Shown here: positions 47,545-59,860 of the stretch, piece after piece
How the letters are laid out: each line of letters starts with the position of its first letter
How positions within the stretch are numbered: position 1 is the first letter of the stretch
From: Macrotrachela quadricornifera
Taxonomy: Eukaryota; Rotifera; Eurotatoria; Philodinida; Philodinidae
Length of the DNA: 64,000 nucleotides
Assembly (NCBI GenBank): GCA_022393335.1
Contig: JAJEKB010021191.1
Coordinates: 961,646-1,025,645 of the forward strand
Reading direction: 5' to 3'
Notes under the pieces: model-generated
Databases searched by the model: none
Told to the model about the DNA's origin: nothing
The model's input: only the letters and a program-made list of their open reading frames with translations
Position numbers and translations under genes: made by a program

Positions 47545-47960
47545 AGGGAGATAGATAGATAGATAGATAGATTCGTAAATCAAGATATCAATTGGCAGAT
47601 AGATAGATAGATACGTAGATGGATGGATAGATAAGTAGATTGGGAAATAGATAAATAGATAGATAGATAGACATAGGTGTGTAGTTAGATTCTTAGATAC
47701 ATAAGTAGAAACATACATGGATAGGTAGGTAAATAGACAGACAAATAGGTGGACAGATAGATGAATGTATCTATGTATGTATTTATCTACCTATTCATTT
47801 ATCTATTTATCTACAGATGAATAGACAAATAAATAAGTAGATAAATACATGGATAGAGAGATTAGCTAAATAGAGAGATGATTAGGTAGTTAGATCTTCA
47901 ATAGATGAGTAAGTAAATAGATAGGAAGGTTGAAAGATACGTACTTTAGTAGACAGATAG
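47545..47960. repeat. GATA-type microsatellite
   Basis: Long imperfect run of GATA/TAGA units with interspersed variants (ATAGATAGATAGATAG). The tyrosine/isoleucine/leucine frames on the other strand are artefacts. Confidence 0.9.
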
Positions 47961-48639
47961 GTAGATTGGTAAACACCCAGGGATAGTATATACCCATGTA
48001 ACTAAAAATTCAAAAAATGATATTTTCTATAATGAAACCGACGTAAAAATCGATGTTTTTCGTTTTCATCGATTAAAGTGAGAATTTTCATCAGTTGCAT
48101 TTCATGAATTTAATTTTTAATCAAAATCATCAAAGGACTTTGGTTAAAAATTGATTTCTAATCAATGAAAATGAAAAGCATCGATTTTTATGTCGGTTTC
48201 ATCATAAAAATGTAACTTTTTTCGTGTTTTTCACATGAAATCATCATTTTTTCCCATGTTTTGATAACATCTGATATGTCACTGATAAATGCCATATACT
48301 GCGTGATTTTGATGATATTTTAATGATTTTCACGAGATGATTTTCATGATATTTTCATGATATTCATTGCATGACTTTCATGTAAAAGTCATCATTTTCA
48401 TGAATGTAAATTTAAAAAACCTCAAAGATTATGTCGCTTTCATCATTTGACATCAAATTTTTTTTATTTTGGTCATCATTTTTCTTTAAAAAAAATTCAT
48501 AAAAATGATGTAAATTACATCATGTCTTGCCATGTTTTGATTACATGGGTAAACATAAATACACAATATGTACACATTACATAAAGAATAATTTGTTTAT
48601 ATGGCTTATCTACAATTTATTCAATATATGAAAGGCCTA

Positions 48640-49170
48640 TTTAAAGTTTCAATCGAGATAAATTTTATAATTAATTATTATTCAAAATGATCTGCGTCAA
48701 CTGAAATACATTTAAAAATTAATATTTTCTATAAAATTTATAGAATTTCTGTCTAACGTTTATTCATACATTATTCTCAACTCATCTTCTTCACGTATTA
48801 TTAAATGATTTGCATCAAAATTTATCAATAAATTTTAATAAAAAAAGATATAAGAAATTGAAAGCATTGTACAACATCATTTGACTTTTCTTATGTATTT
48901 TTATTAAGTAAATAATTAAAAATATGATATAATATATTTCAACCTTGTTTAAATAATCATTAATTGAATAATAAAATATGCAAATGATTGAAAGTATAAC
49001 ATAACATGTTTTGTCCTTGATTAAAAACCTTGATTAGTATATTATAAAATATAAAAGTAATTGAAGACATATACTAAAACATATTTCAACCTTGCACAAC
49101 GGTCTACATCAATTACATTAAATATTTATTAAGACATCAATTGAAAACTCATTAAATTAATAAATATTGT
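48640..49170. repeat. Dispersed repeat, copy 2
   Basis: Counterpart of 9880-10400, same orientation. See that entry for shared blocks. Confidence 0.65.
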
Positions 49171-50179
49171 TATAGCCATCTATTCAAATAAAAATTAAAA
49201 AAAGAAAAAAAATTTTTAAGTATAAAACTATTTACAAAATTGAATGATGTGAAAATCATACCAGTAGTTTTATTATATTTCTTACTATTTGAATACATTA
49301 TTCTTCAGAAAAATCGACTATGCAAAATATAATAGATTTTTCATCTAAACTTGAATATTTTCTTATGATTTCATCACAATAAATCATTTCTTTATTGGAT
49401 AGATCAATTACTTTTAGTAGTTTATAACAAATCATCATTGTTCTAATGTTTATTCAATGATATTAACTGCATAATTTGATGTTCATTTTATTTATGTAAC
49501 TTTAATTAAATTTTCAAAGATTATTTTAATTTTTGATGTATTCAACAGTAACAATCTTTACTCTTTTGATAATTAAAATCATATTATATCATCTACATTT
49601 ATATATACATGTCGATAGATATTAATCTATACATGAATATTTTTTAATCTTCATTATAATGATCAACATGGAAATTGATTCAAAGACTTGATAGAGATTT
49701 GTTTGACAAATAAAATCCAAATGATTATTAGATTTAGTAAGGTACTACTATCTAACTCTATCTCAAAATATAGTGTTAACATTTCTATCACAAATAAAAA
49801 CAATAGTAAAATAATCTTTATTATTTGTACATATTGATTAAATATTGTATTTATTGATAAGTTGATTCTAATGAAAAAATAAAATAATCAAAGTCATTTT
49901 AATATCTTTTTTAATTACTGGTCTCAAATTTCGGTTGATCTACATTCAGTTCTCTTTCGTCAAATTTTTTTTATATTGTTTCATCCATAATTAGGCAAAC
50001 AATTTATTTTAAATAGACTCTTCTCTACAAGAAAGAGAATAAGAATTTAAAAATAATTCTTTGTATCTTTATACACTAATAAGGTATTGTAAAGTGCGAC
50101 TTTGAACCAATAAAAATATTAATGAAAAACGTCTTATCAAAAAATTTATTATCATGATATTAGTTAAAGTATGATAAAA
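49171..50179. other. Intergenic, no gene seen
   Basis: About 1 kb of very AT-rich DNA between the dispersed repeat and copy B. No supported gene. Confidence 0.4.
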
Positions 50180-50593
50180 TCGCATAGAAAAATAGAAGTT
50201 TCCATATGAAATTGATATACTTTCGCCACTACTTTTGAACTGACTTAAATAAATAAAATAATTTTTAAATAGAAAATTCTCTTTAAAAAAGGAGAAAAAA
50301 ATTAGTGAAGATTATCCGACAGATGTAACAATAAACTAAGGTAATTTTACTATTACTTTTGGCATTATGTTTATTTATTGATAACATTATATATTGAGAG
50401 TATATTTATATCATAATATAACACATTTTTATATAAGAAAAAAAAAAGAGTGATAATAATAATAAATAATATTCCTATCACCATATGTTAGTTAAGAAAT
50501 AAAATAAGAGAATGTCTAATCAAAAAAAAAAAAAGTCAGTATTTGTCAATAAAATCAAAGTTTGTATATTCATAAAGAAGTAGCTTGATTTTC

Positions 50594-53500
50594 TTATTGT
50601 TTCGTTTTTTCTTTAATCAATCTTGAAGCATGATGAGTCTAAAAAGAAAAAGAGTAAAACAAATTTGTCATTGAAAAATTCTAAAAAAAAATTTCTGATT
50701 TATTTTACTTGTATTAATGAAAAACGTTTGAGATCATCAGGATTAGTTGCAACTCTACGAATAGCATCATTTGTACCAATAAAATGCCGACGTGAATATT
50801 GTGGTGTCCATAAATGATCTGTATGTGATGAAAAATATTTTCCAGCTGCTTCAACAATTGAATCTTCTATTATGTTATTTATTCTGTCACTATTCGTAGA
50901 TATAGCTCTTTGAATTGGAGAAGTTGATTTCGTTTGTTCATCTATAATATGTTTACGACGTATGCGTTGTCCTGGTGTTGATGGTTGAGATTGTAAGATT
51001 TCTTCACTAACTAGTCTTTTCTTTGGTTCAAAATAAGCAGCTAACGCAAACTAAATTAGAAAAAAAAAAATTAAATTTTCTTTTCATTTTTTTCAAATAA
51101 AATACTTTTATTAAATCAAATGGAAAAAACCAAATAATATTCCATATCCAAATAATTGCCGCCCATGTCCAACCACAACCTACAACATCTGCAAATCCCC
51201 AATTAGCATAAACAGCAATAACTGTTGCAATAATTTGTACTATTGTAACTGCTAATATTAACATAAATGATGGACGATCAAGAAAAAAGAATGTGCGAGT
51301 ACGTGTTATAAATATTAATGCTTGACTCATTACTGAAGTTTGTAAATAAATAATTGAATTTAATATAGGATCATTCCAACCAGGATTAGGTCCATCTAAT
51401 GAACGATATTCGATTTTTTCAACACCAAATTTATCTTGAAAAAAAGATGTTTTTATAATAATAACAAAAAATATAACTGTTGATATTGCTGAATATATTC
51501 CATAAATAGTTGCATGAACAAATACATCTGATAATAACCATCGAGTTGGATATGGTGATGGATTAACACGATCTTTTGATATTGTCAACATTGTTGCATT
51601 ATTAAGAAGAGTAAGAACAAGTAACTATACAAATATATATATTTTTTATTATATAAAAATAAAATAAATTATTTATTATTACCATAAATGATGAAAAATC
51701 AAATTGAAATGCAAATAGAAGTGTTGAATAAGCAACTAATAGATGAACCGTTGTAGAAGATGTATAAACAGAATAATTTCTCATACATTGAAAAATTTTT
51801 CTTGCACAAAGAATAGCTTTTTATTCAAAAAAAAAGAAGTATGAAGAAATATTTTTTCTTAAAAAAAATGCTTTATTATTTACCTTCAATAACAACTGAT
51901 AAACCAGGTTCAGTTAAAACAATATCAGCTGCTGAACGTGCTGCATCTGATGCATCAGCAACAGCAATTCCAACATTAGCTTTTTTTAATGCAGGTGCAT
52001 CATTAACACCATCACCAGTCATTGCAATCATATGACCCATATTTTGTAATCTTTCAACAATTTCATATTTATGTTCAGGATAAACACCAGAAAAACCATC
52101 AGCATGTAATATTAAATCATCAATATCTTCATAAGATGAATTTTGTGGTGGACCATCTTTGAGAACTTTAGATAAATACATATTATCACCTATACCAAGA
52201 CGTCGACCTGTTTCTTTTGCAATAGCTAATTGATCACCAGTTATCATTTTAACTTTAACACCTAAAGATAGTTTTTTGTTTTCAATCTAATTTTTTAATA
52301 AAAAAAAAAACAAATTTTCTTTACCTAATTGAATAGCACGATCGATCGTTTCTTTTGTATCACTACGTGGTGGATCATAAATAGGTAAAAGACCAATTAA
52401 TTTAAAACCATTTCCTATTCCATCAATATCATCTTCAATGGCAACAGCTAATGATCGTAAACCTCGTTCAGCAAATTCATTAACATCCTTTTGTACTTGA
52501 TCAATAAGTTCCTCTGTTTTATCTCGTGTACATAATTCTAATATAATACGTGACATTCCTTTTGTAATATGATGTACTTTTCCATCACATAAAGTTTTAT
52601 ATGTTATTGCTGTACGTTTATCTATTGGATTAAATCTTTATAAAAAAAGAATTTTATTTTTATATGTAATTAATTATATATTAAAATTAACTTACGGTTT
52701 AAAATGTAACTCTTCAATACCTTCACGTATTTTATTAATATCACCAAATGCTTCAGTTATACAAGTATCACTAAAAACAAAGAATTGATTTTTTCGAAAA
52801 TATTATTTTTAACTTACATTGCATCTTGATGTTCCATACGTGATGCTATAGCTGCATAATGAATTATATCATTAGGTTCAATATCAGAATATTGTTTTAT
52901 ATTTTGTCTATCAATAACAAGTTTATTTAATGTTAATGTTCCAGTTTTATCTGAACATAAAATAGTTACACCTGCAAGTTCTTCAACAGCTGATACATGT
53001 GTTACTACTGCTTTTTCTTTAGATAATTGTCGAGCACCTAATGCTAATGTTACTGTTAACACTGTTGGCATAGCTGTTGGAACACCACTAATTAAAGCTA
53101 CTATTATATTGTTCATACCACGTCGATATTCATATCGAAAACCAACACTAAACAAATCAATATATATATATATATATATATATCAAAACTAACTTTCTTC
53201 ATTAGAATACATACTACATAACAAATATTTGAGCAATTATAAAAACTACAATCCAACATATACAAAACATTCCAATACGACCCATAACTCTTTGTAAATG
53301 AGCAGTATCATCATGACTTCCAACTAAACCAATTGTTTTTCCCATAAAAGAATGTTTTCCAGTTCCAATTACTATATGATAAAAGAAGAAAAGAAAAAAA
53401 AAATTTTCTCGAATTAAATGATTAAAATAAAAACAAACTAATAGCTTGAGCTTCTCCTTGTTTACAAACTGCTCCAGATAAAATTTCATCACCAATTTCT

Positions 53501-54314
53501 TTTTTAACAGAAAGTGATTCACCAGTTAAAGCTGATTGATCCATTAATAGTTGACCATAAACAGCTAAATAATTCAAATTCTTTTATATATTTCATTCAT
53601 TCATTGAAAAAAAAAAGAAACGTTTTTCTTACCAATAACTCGTCCATCAGCAGGTACAACATCACCTAATTTAAGACTTATAATATCTCCTGGAACAAGA
53701 TCAGATGCATCAATAACTTTCCATTTTCCATTACGTTTAGTTTTTGCTTCTGGAGCTAATGATGCTTGTAATGCTTTAACAGCATTTCCAGCATTTCGTT
53801 CTTCAATAAAACTGATTGTTGAATTAATAAATAAAAGTAAAACAATTCCAACAAAATCTTGCCAATTAGGTGCTTTTCCACCACCATTTGATAAAACAAT
53901 AGAAACGATAGCTGCTATTTCCATAACCCAAGATAATGGATTCCACATATAAGAAAAAAATTGTAATATTGGATTTCTTCTCTTTTCTTTTATTTTATTC
54001 GGTCCAAACTATAATTATATATTATAAAATTAAAATAAATCTGAAATTATTTTACCTTTTCAAGTCGTTCAATAACTTGATCATTATTTAAACCATCATG
54101 TGATGACCTTTTATTAAAAATAATCATTTTTTAATAGAATTTTTAAGATAAAAAAAAACTTGTTAACATACTCAAGTAATTTAAATACATCTTCTTCTTC
54201 CATTTTTGAAAAATCATATTTATCACCTTCATATAAATCCTCGACTGTTATAGTCTTTAAAGCATTTTCTGGAATATCTATTATTGTACATTTATCATTG
54301 GGCTTTTCTCCCAT
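50594..54314 (-). CDS. P-type IIIA (plant/fungal-type) ATPase, copy B
   Basis: Paralogue of 35003-38736 with the same 13 exons, all splice sites intact: 54172-54314, 54056-54107, 53633-54008, 53439-53564, 53215-53371, 52818-53147, 52696-52770, 52325-52635, 51884-52261, 51683-51816, 51106-51624, 50709-51050, 50594-50638; total 995 aa. All P-type motifs are kept (TGES, DKTGT, TGDGVND). The M6 N-N pair and M5 His are shared with copy A, so they predate the duplication. It differs mainly in the cytoplasmic C-tail (4 codons shorter in exon 12, earlier stop in exon 13 after EKTKQ) and in TGES-L-S-V where A has L-P-V. No frameshift or stop seen, so both copies appear functional. A (TA)n run lies in the intron at 53160-53183. 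Confidence 0.9.
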
Positions 54315-54360
54315 TGTTTTAGTTTTTTTGTTTGTTCGTTTCAACTTTTTTTTAATCTAA

Positions 54361-55381
54361 AATAACAAAATATATATTTGAAATTAAAACATAATGTATC
54401 AACGAGTTTTTCATATTAAAGAATTTTTATTTTTAACAGCAGCGAAATTCTGTACTGGCAAAATCATACCTCTTACAAGACACAAAATGAATATATGAAA
54501 TTTACCCTTGTAGAAAATTTCTGCAAAAGTAAACTGATAAAACATAAAAAAAATTTATGTCTTTTTTAGATTATATATTAATTATTTACTAATTGAGAAC
54601 ATGTCGATCTCAATAACAAATTGAGTGAAGATTATCCTAATGTGGTTTCATGAAGAACTGACTAACTCAAATCTGGTTAAATGCCAAAATTTGAACTGTT
54701 TGAGTTTTCAATTGAGAAACAAAAATGAAAAAGATCGAAGGTTAGATTCGATCATTCTCGTTTAAATATCCATTTACTAGATGATGTTCAATGAGGATAC
54801 TCGACGGAAAATATTTTTTCTAGGTCTATTTCACGTTCAATAAATATTTTTTGAGTACTTTTCAGATTTATTAACCTTGCATTTAAAACAATAATAATAA
54901 GAGAATGAGACTATTCCATACTAAAACAATCAAGTTTTTGTAACAAAATATTGAAGGAGTTAATGGAAAATTTGATTTTGCGACAAATTCAAAAAAAAAA
55001 GCCATTTTAAGCACCAGATTAAGCAAACTATATTATATATGTATAACTGTAAGTAGTATAGCGATATAACAGATATGCTAATGTTAGTGGTTTAGCGGCT
55101 TACCGTTACAAACTGCGTGAAATCTATTTATTTTGAAAATTGATTTCGTTATATTGATTGTTTTTTTTGCCGCAAAAATCAAATTCGCTAGCAATATGTG
55201 TACATATTGTTTCTATATTATTCTGATGATCATTGTAAAAATTCTCGAAATATCAGAGATTTTAACTAGATAAAATGAAATGTTCAAGAAATAATCATTT
55301 TTTCCTGTTCGGATCTTTCATTTGAATACGAATGTTGAAAAATGATTTTAATCTTTAGCTAATATCATTATCGTTTTATAT
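54361..55381. other. Upstream spacer found only in copy B
   Basis: About 1 kb of AT-rich sequence with no counterpart in copy A. No gene seen. Confidence 0.4.
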
Positions 55382-55562
55382 TAGTGGCGTAACCACTGGG
55401 GGAGGGAGGGCACGGGGATGCAATGCCCCCTTTCTAAACATCTCTTACCCAACCAAAAACGATTTTTTGCTCCTCCCCCTGTAAAATTTTATTTTGCTGG
55501 CTTGCCGCCACCCCCCCCCCCTCCTGTGCACTTTCTGTAAAAATTTCCTGATTACGCAACTA
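55382..55562. mobile_element. 181-bp hAT-type MITE
   Basis: TAGTGGCGTAACCA at the left and TGATTACGCAACTA at the right, with an exact 8-bp duplication TTTTATAT (55374-55381 and 55563-55570). The middle has G- and C-runs (GGGGGAGGGAGGGC, CACCCCCCCCCC). Present only in copy B, so it inserted after the duplication or was in a block lost from A. Confidence 0.85.
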
Positions 55563-56119
55563 TTTTATATAGTAAAAAATAAATTTTTTGGAATTTAGCT
55601 ATGAGTCTGCAATATAGTAATTAGAGTTTTCTTTTATTGATCGTAATGAGCTCGTAAAATTTGACTAATATTTATATGTGCAAAATTTTATCATTATCTT
55701 ATTATCAAACCAATGCTTTGAATTTCAATGAATTTCACTTTTTTTTTTGACAAATATATGCAACAGCATCAAATTGTGATGACAAATTAAAAATCTAGCT
55801 AAGTTCTAAGAGAATTCTGTTAACTGATCAAGACACTGAATTTTAATTCAGATCAGGGACATAGATGTATGATTGATTACAAAACTAATGAAAAATTTAC
55901 TTTTAATGCGATGGATAGGCAGAGATCAAGAATAAACGTTACAACGGTCGTAATTTACGCTATATACTTGATACCTGAATGATGGCCGTGTTTTCGTCGT
56001 GTCGTATACAACATCGTTTACCATTGTATTGACATAAGTTTCATCCCAATGAGAAGTCAGCAACTTTTCGTTACTTCTGACTCCCTTTATCCTTATTCTC
56101 AATATCAAAAATATCTAAC

Positions 56120-56227
56120 AAGGATGTCCGTTTAGCATTATCATTATCATTGAACTAATACTAACATCAATACTTTTGTGTTGCAATTTTAAAATAAAAA
56201 TATTTGCAGTTTAAATTGACTAATATG
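56120..56227. mobile_element. MITE, AAGGATGTCC end (copy B, inverted interior)
   Basis: Starts AAGGATGTCCGTTTAGCATT in the same flank as 38976 in copy A, but the following sequence (ACTAACATCAATACTTTT) matches the reverse complement of the copy A interior. Its right terminus is missing and it runs into the next MITE. Confidence 0.65.
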
Positions 56228-56228
56228 A

Positions 56229-56358
56229 CGTCAAAGCAAAGTCAACATCCCTAAATAGTTTCAATACATTTTTATTATAAATTAATGCAATATCATACTA
56301 ACTTAATAGTAACATAAATGTATCGAAACTATTTAGGGATGCTGACTTTACTTTGACA
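56229..56358. mobile_element. 130-bp MITE, copy B only
   Basis: CGTCAAAGCAAAGTCAACAT and CCCTAAATAGTTTCAATACA at the left are mirrored at the right (TATCGAAACTATTTAGGGAT, GCTGACTTTACTTTGACA). Arms of about 45 bp. No counterpart at the same place in copy A. Confidence 0.7.
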
Positions 56359-56639
56359 TTGAATAGATCTAAAAAAAGAAAAAAATATATTTAGTTTACA
56401 ATAATACTCCTTGTTCATCGTGCTGTTAAAATAAATTTAAAATATAAAAGAAATAATTTATTTATTTAAAATGATGCTTACTGTTCTTGGAGTCATTCAG
56501 ATGAACCTAAAACATTAAAACAATTATTTTCTACAAAAAATGTCTTAAAAATGAGTACAACAAAGATCTGATTGTGTACGAACGTGCATTTTAAATCTGA
56601 ATGAGTAGCAGAATTGTTTTGAATAAATAGAATTATTAA

Positions 56640-58898
56640 ATTCTGCTTGGAAAGAATTCAACTAACCTTCTTGTTACTGTATGAAGGATGTATGTATGTC
56701 TCTGATCAATGAACAGTTATATATGTACATATATATATATATATCCTATTCTATTCCTTTAACATTCTTCTTATTTGACACGGTTCATTAACTAGTTACA
56801 CTTATATACGCTTATAACATTAGTCTCTCTTTCCTATAAACTGAATAGTTTCGGTCATATTTTTGTTATGTATAATCACTTTTATTATCTCTCTCTCTCT
56901 CTCTTTTTCTTTTCTCTTCATTTTCTAGTCTCTCACGATTGACCTGATCGTTCAAAGAGAAAGGAAAAAATTGACTTGGAGAGAATAAATAATGAAATTG
57001 TCACGAATAAAGTTTTACTTTACAATAACTTTTTTGATATAGTAAAATCTCTTTGTATGAACACTTTTATGTAGTAAACAATGCGCGCTTTTTTGAGGTT
57101 CCATCAATAATTATAATTGTCGTAACGTGAGCAAGAATATTCAGACAATCATTTGTTGAATTAGAAAGAAACAGATTTTATTTTTTTATATATCAATTTT
57201 GACTCATTTAATTCAAGAGTCAATGAGTAAAGTTTAAGTTGTTAAACATCAGCAAGAAAAAAGATACTGTTTTTTATATCTGCACATTATCTAAAACTAA
57301 ATTCCAACAAATCTAAAAAAAAATTGAAATCTCTCGATGATGTATAGTTTTTATATAATTCCGATAATATGTACATCAACAAGATTTTACTGGAATTTAA
57401 AACTCTTTTTTTTCTTTTACTTACCTTCACTTTTACACAATCAGAATAATATAAAATAAGAAATTTGTTTATTAGATAAATAACAAGATACTTGTAGGAA
57501 AGAACTGAAACGAATGAATGTATAAAAATTACGCCAGGTATTTAAAAGGTATATGAAATCAAGGTCTGATTTATACTGCGCAATAGTGTCTATTTATTCG
57601 ATATATTTTTTTGTCGTATAAATAGAATGTCTGTTTTTATTTTAAGGACATTTTCATCGAAAAAGCTATGGTTTTGATAATATTGCCCTGATAGTACATT
57701 AACTGTAGGACTCAACGAACTGAATCTTTATAAGATTTCAAAGGCTCAAAAACCAATAAAATACATGAAAATTGATTTAAATCGAGTTCAACAGAATAAA
57801 AGTTATTAACGGATAATGGTGAAAATTCCAATTGTACGAAAAATTTGTATTTTATCAACATATTCAAAAACTTTTAGAAATGATTTCAAACAATATTTTT
57901 AATAAGAACAAACTGAGTTTTTGAAAAAACTATTGCACATCAGCTGATTTTTTCATCATTCTATGCAGTAAATATTCCTCTTATTAAAATATAAAAATTG
58001 ACTGAACAAGATGGAAAATAATAAACGCCTCTGATAAATGTTTTTATTGGGAACATTATATAAATTTTTTAAATTATATTTGTCAAGAATTGATCTACGT
58101 TCAATATCTGAATTACAATGCAAAACTGTATTATAACATCATGGACGCACATTGTAAAGACTAGATTACCAATAGAGCAGATATGAATCATGTGTACTCT
58201 TTGTACATAATGACGACATTTTTCTTTTGCGTTCTTTCGTTTATAATATCGAGACTGATACCTATATAGATTTTTGTCCTTAGAGTTCAATATATATTTG
58301 TCCTCGTAGGACAAATTTAAACAAAATGACTCGTGTTTAACAATACTATTTCAAAACTCAAGTATTAATTTATATCAATAAAAATATTTTTCTCGAATAT
58401 CAAATATACAATAGAAGACTTTCAACAATGTGATCATTATCAAATTAATTCTCTGCTTCTATGATAACTGTTACTGAAGTATTAAAAAACTTTAAAAGGA
58501 ATAGCTCCTCTCAAACGTTCAATCCAGAGTTGTAAATATTTTACTAATATTTCAGTTTAAGATTTTGCTTTGAGACATATTTCATTAAGAGTTAAATACT
58601 CAGGGATTTTCAACTAAAAGAATATTTTCTTGTTAAAAAATGAAAGCTTCAAGAAAACGAAAATTTCTTCGATGTTTCGGGTGAGAATACCAACGTTAGA
58701 TTTCTTTGTATTTAGACATTATTATTGTGCTATTAAGGCCCTCTTAGAAAAGCCAATTTTCCTAATAAAAGTCAAAGCCGAGTTTTTACCATAGAAAGAT
58801 CCACTGTGACCCAGGCAGACAAAAAATTTCATAAACGCGTTTAAACGCACAGTCGGGGACCGCGGCTGTGGGTTAAACACGCTCAATAATAAAACATC
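56640..58898. other. Upstream region conserved with copy A
   Basis: Counterpart of 39150-41040. CT-microsatellite at 56888-56905. No gene. Confidence 0.45.
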
Positions 58899-59016
58899 AA
58901 AAACGGCGTTTTTCGCGCAGAATTGGCGCTTTTAGAGCGTTAAAACACTAAAAATCTGACTTTTTCAGCGTTTTAACGTTCTAAAACTGCCAATTCTACG
59001 CGAAAAACGCCGTTAC
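58899..59016. repeat. Strong hairpin, copy B
   Basis: Counterpart of 41044-41162, with the arm read AACGGCGTTTTTCGCGCAGA and its mirror. A change from AACGACG (A) to AACGGCG (B) improves pairing with the other arm. Confidence 0.75.
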
Positions 59017-59351
59017 TAAAATCTATAGTAGTTGTCTACTATTCTAGTTGTCAATAAGTTTATATGAGTATCACAAAAAATGAACCATCTATTCCAAAGT
59101 GTTTATCTATTTTTACAAAAGATTTTAGTATTAAGTATTGATTTTCTATAAACCATTAAATTAATAGTAGCCTCTTGTTAAGAATCCTTGAAAATTCGAA
59201 AGAAAACTATTTTTCTCGTGGTAACTATACTTACCCTCACCCTCTATACTATTTCTTAAATTTTGTAGAGAATAAGATTTATTATGTTGTTAATCATAAC
59301 TACTTCAGTTTATTGAAGGGTTTTGATTGATATGTAATAATAGATTGTAAA

Positions 59352-59398
59352 CATGCCTGATGAAGACTGTGTAAGCAGCAGTCGAAACGCGTTGTGTG
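59352..59398 (+). ncRNA. Hammerhead-ribozyme-like motif 1, copy B
   Basis: CTGATGA at 59357-59363; stem II GACTG/CAGTC (59365-59369 with 59379-59383); GAAA at 59384-59387; a three-pair stem III ACG/CGT with no loop (59387-59392); T59393 at the cleavage position; and stem I CATGC (59352-59356) paired with GTGTG (59394-59398) using two wobbles. One extra A lies between CTGATGA and stem II. Very short stem III is known for hammerheads of Penelope-like retroelements, which occur in bdelloids. Whether it cleaves is untested. Confidence 0.6.
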
Positions 59399-59517
59399 AT
59401 GCTTTCAATCTCTTATCTTCTATACTATTTCTTGAATAAATAGACCATCTGCTTCTCTTAGTTTAAAATATCTTTGAATTCTCAACGAGTTTTAAATTAT
59501 CTATGCAGATTAACAGA

Positions 59518-59561
59518 GCCATCTGATGAATCCTTAGAATCAGGACGAAATGCGTCGTGGT
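59518..59561 (+). ncRNA. Hammerhead-ribozyme-like motif 2, copy B
   Basis: CTGATGA at 59523-59529; stem II TCCT/AGGA (59531-59534 with 59542-59545) with an A.C opposition at its base; GAAA at 59547-59550; TGCGTC with C59556 at the cleavage position; and stem I GCCAT (59518-59522) paired with GTGGT (59557-59561). It lies 163 bp after motif 1 in the same orientation. Confidence 0.6.
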
Positions 59562-59860
59562 AGTTCTATTTGTTTAAACTCACCCTCACACCCTACTATA
59601 GACGATATTACATACATTTCCTCGTAATTCAAAGAAAATAATATTGTGTATGAGCAAAACAAAACAAACTAATTAGCTCGTAATCATCCATCCTCCGATA
59701 ATACGAAAAAAAAATGCTAGTAAAACAATAATCACTAAATATAGACTAAAAAAGCTAAATTTTATTTAGAGTATCAATAGAAACAAACAACGAAAATCCC
59801 GAAACTAAACTACACAATATTGAATGACATTTTTCTTTTTTGCGAATAAAGAGGATAATT

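Larger units (their letters stand above)
45279..48549. mobile_element. Composite of CCCATGTAA-ended repeat elements
   Basis: Starts CCCATGTAACTAAAAAACC exactly where copy A/B homology ends and finishes TTTTGATTACATGGG. Internal partial ends of the same type occur at about 46399 (ACCCAAGTAATCAAAACATG), 47992 (ACCCATGTAACTAAAAATTC) and 48247 (CCATGTTTTGATAAC), so it is several related pieces rather than one unit. Much of the interior is variations on TGATTTTGATTA and TCATTTTCATCA. An N gap lies inside. Confidence 0.6.

Noticed and set aside
47488..47718. Tyr/Leu/Ser-rich 76-codon frame
   Set aside because: Translation of the GATA microsatellite.
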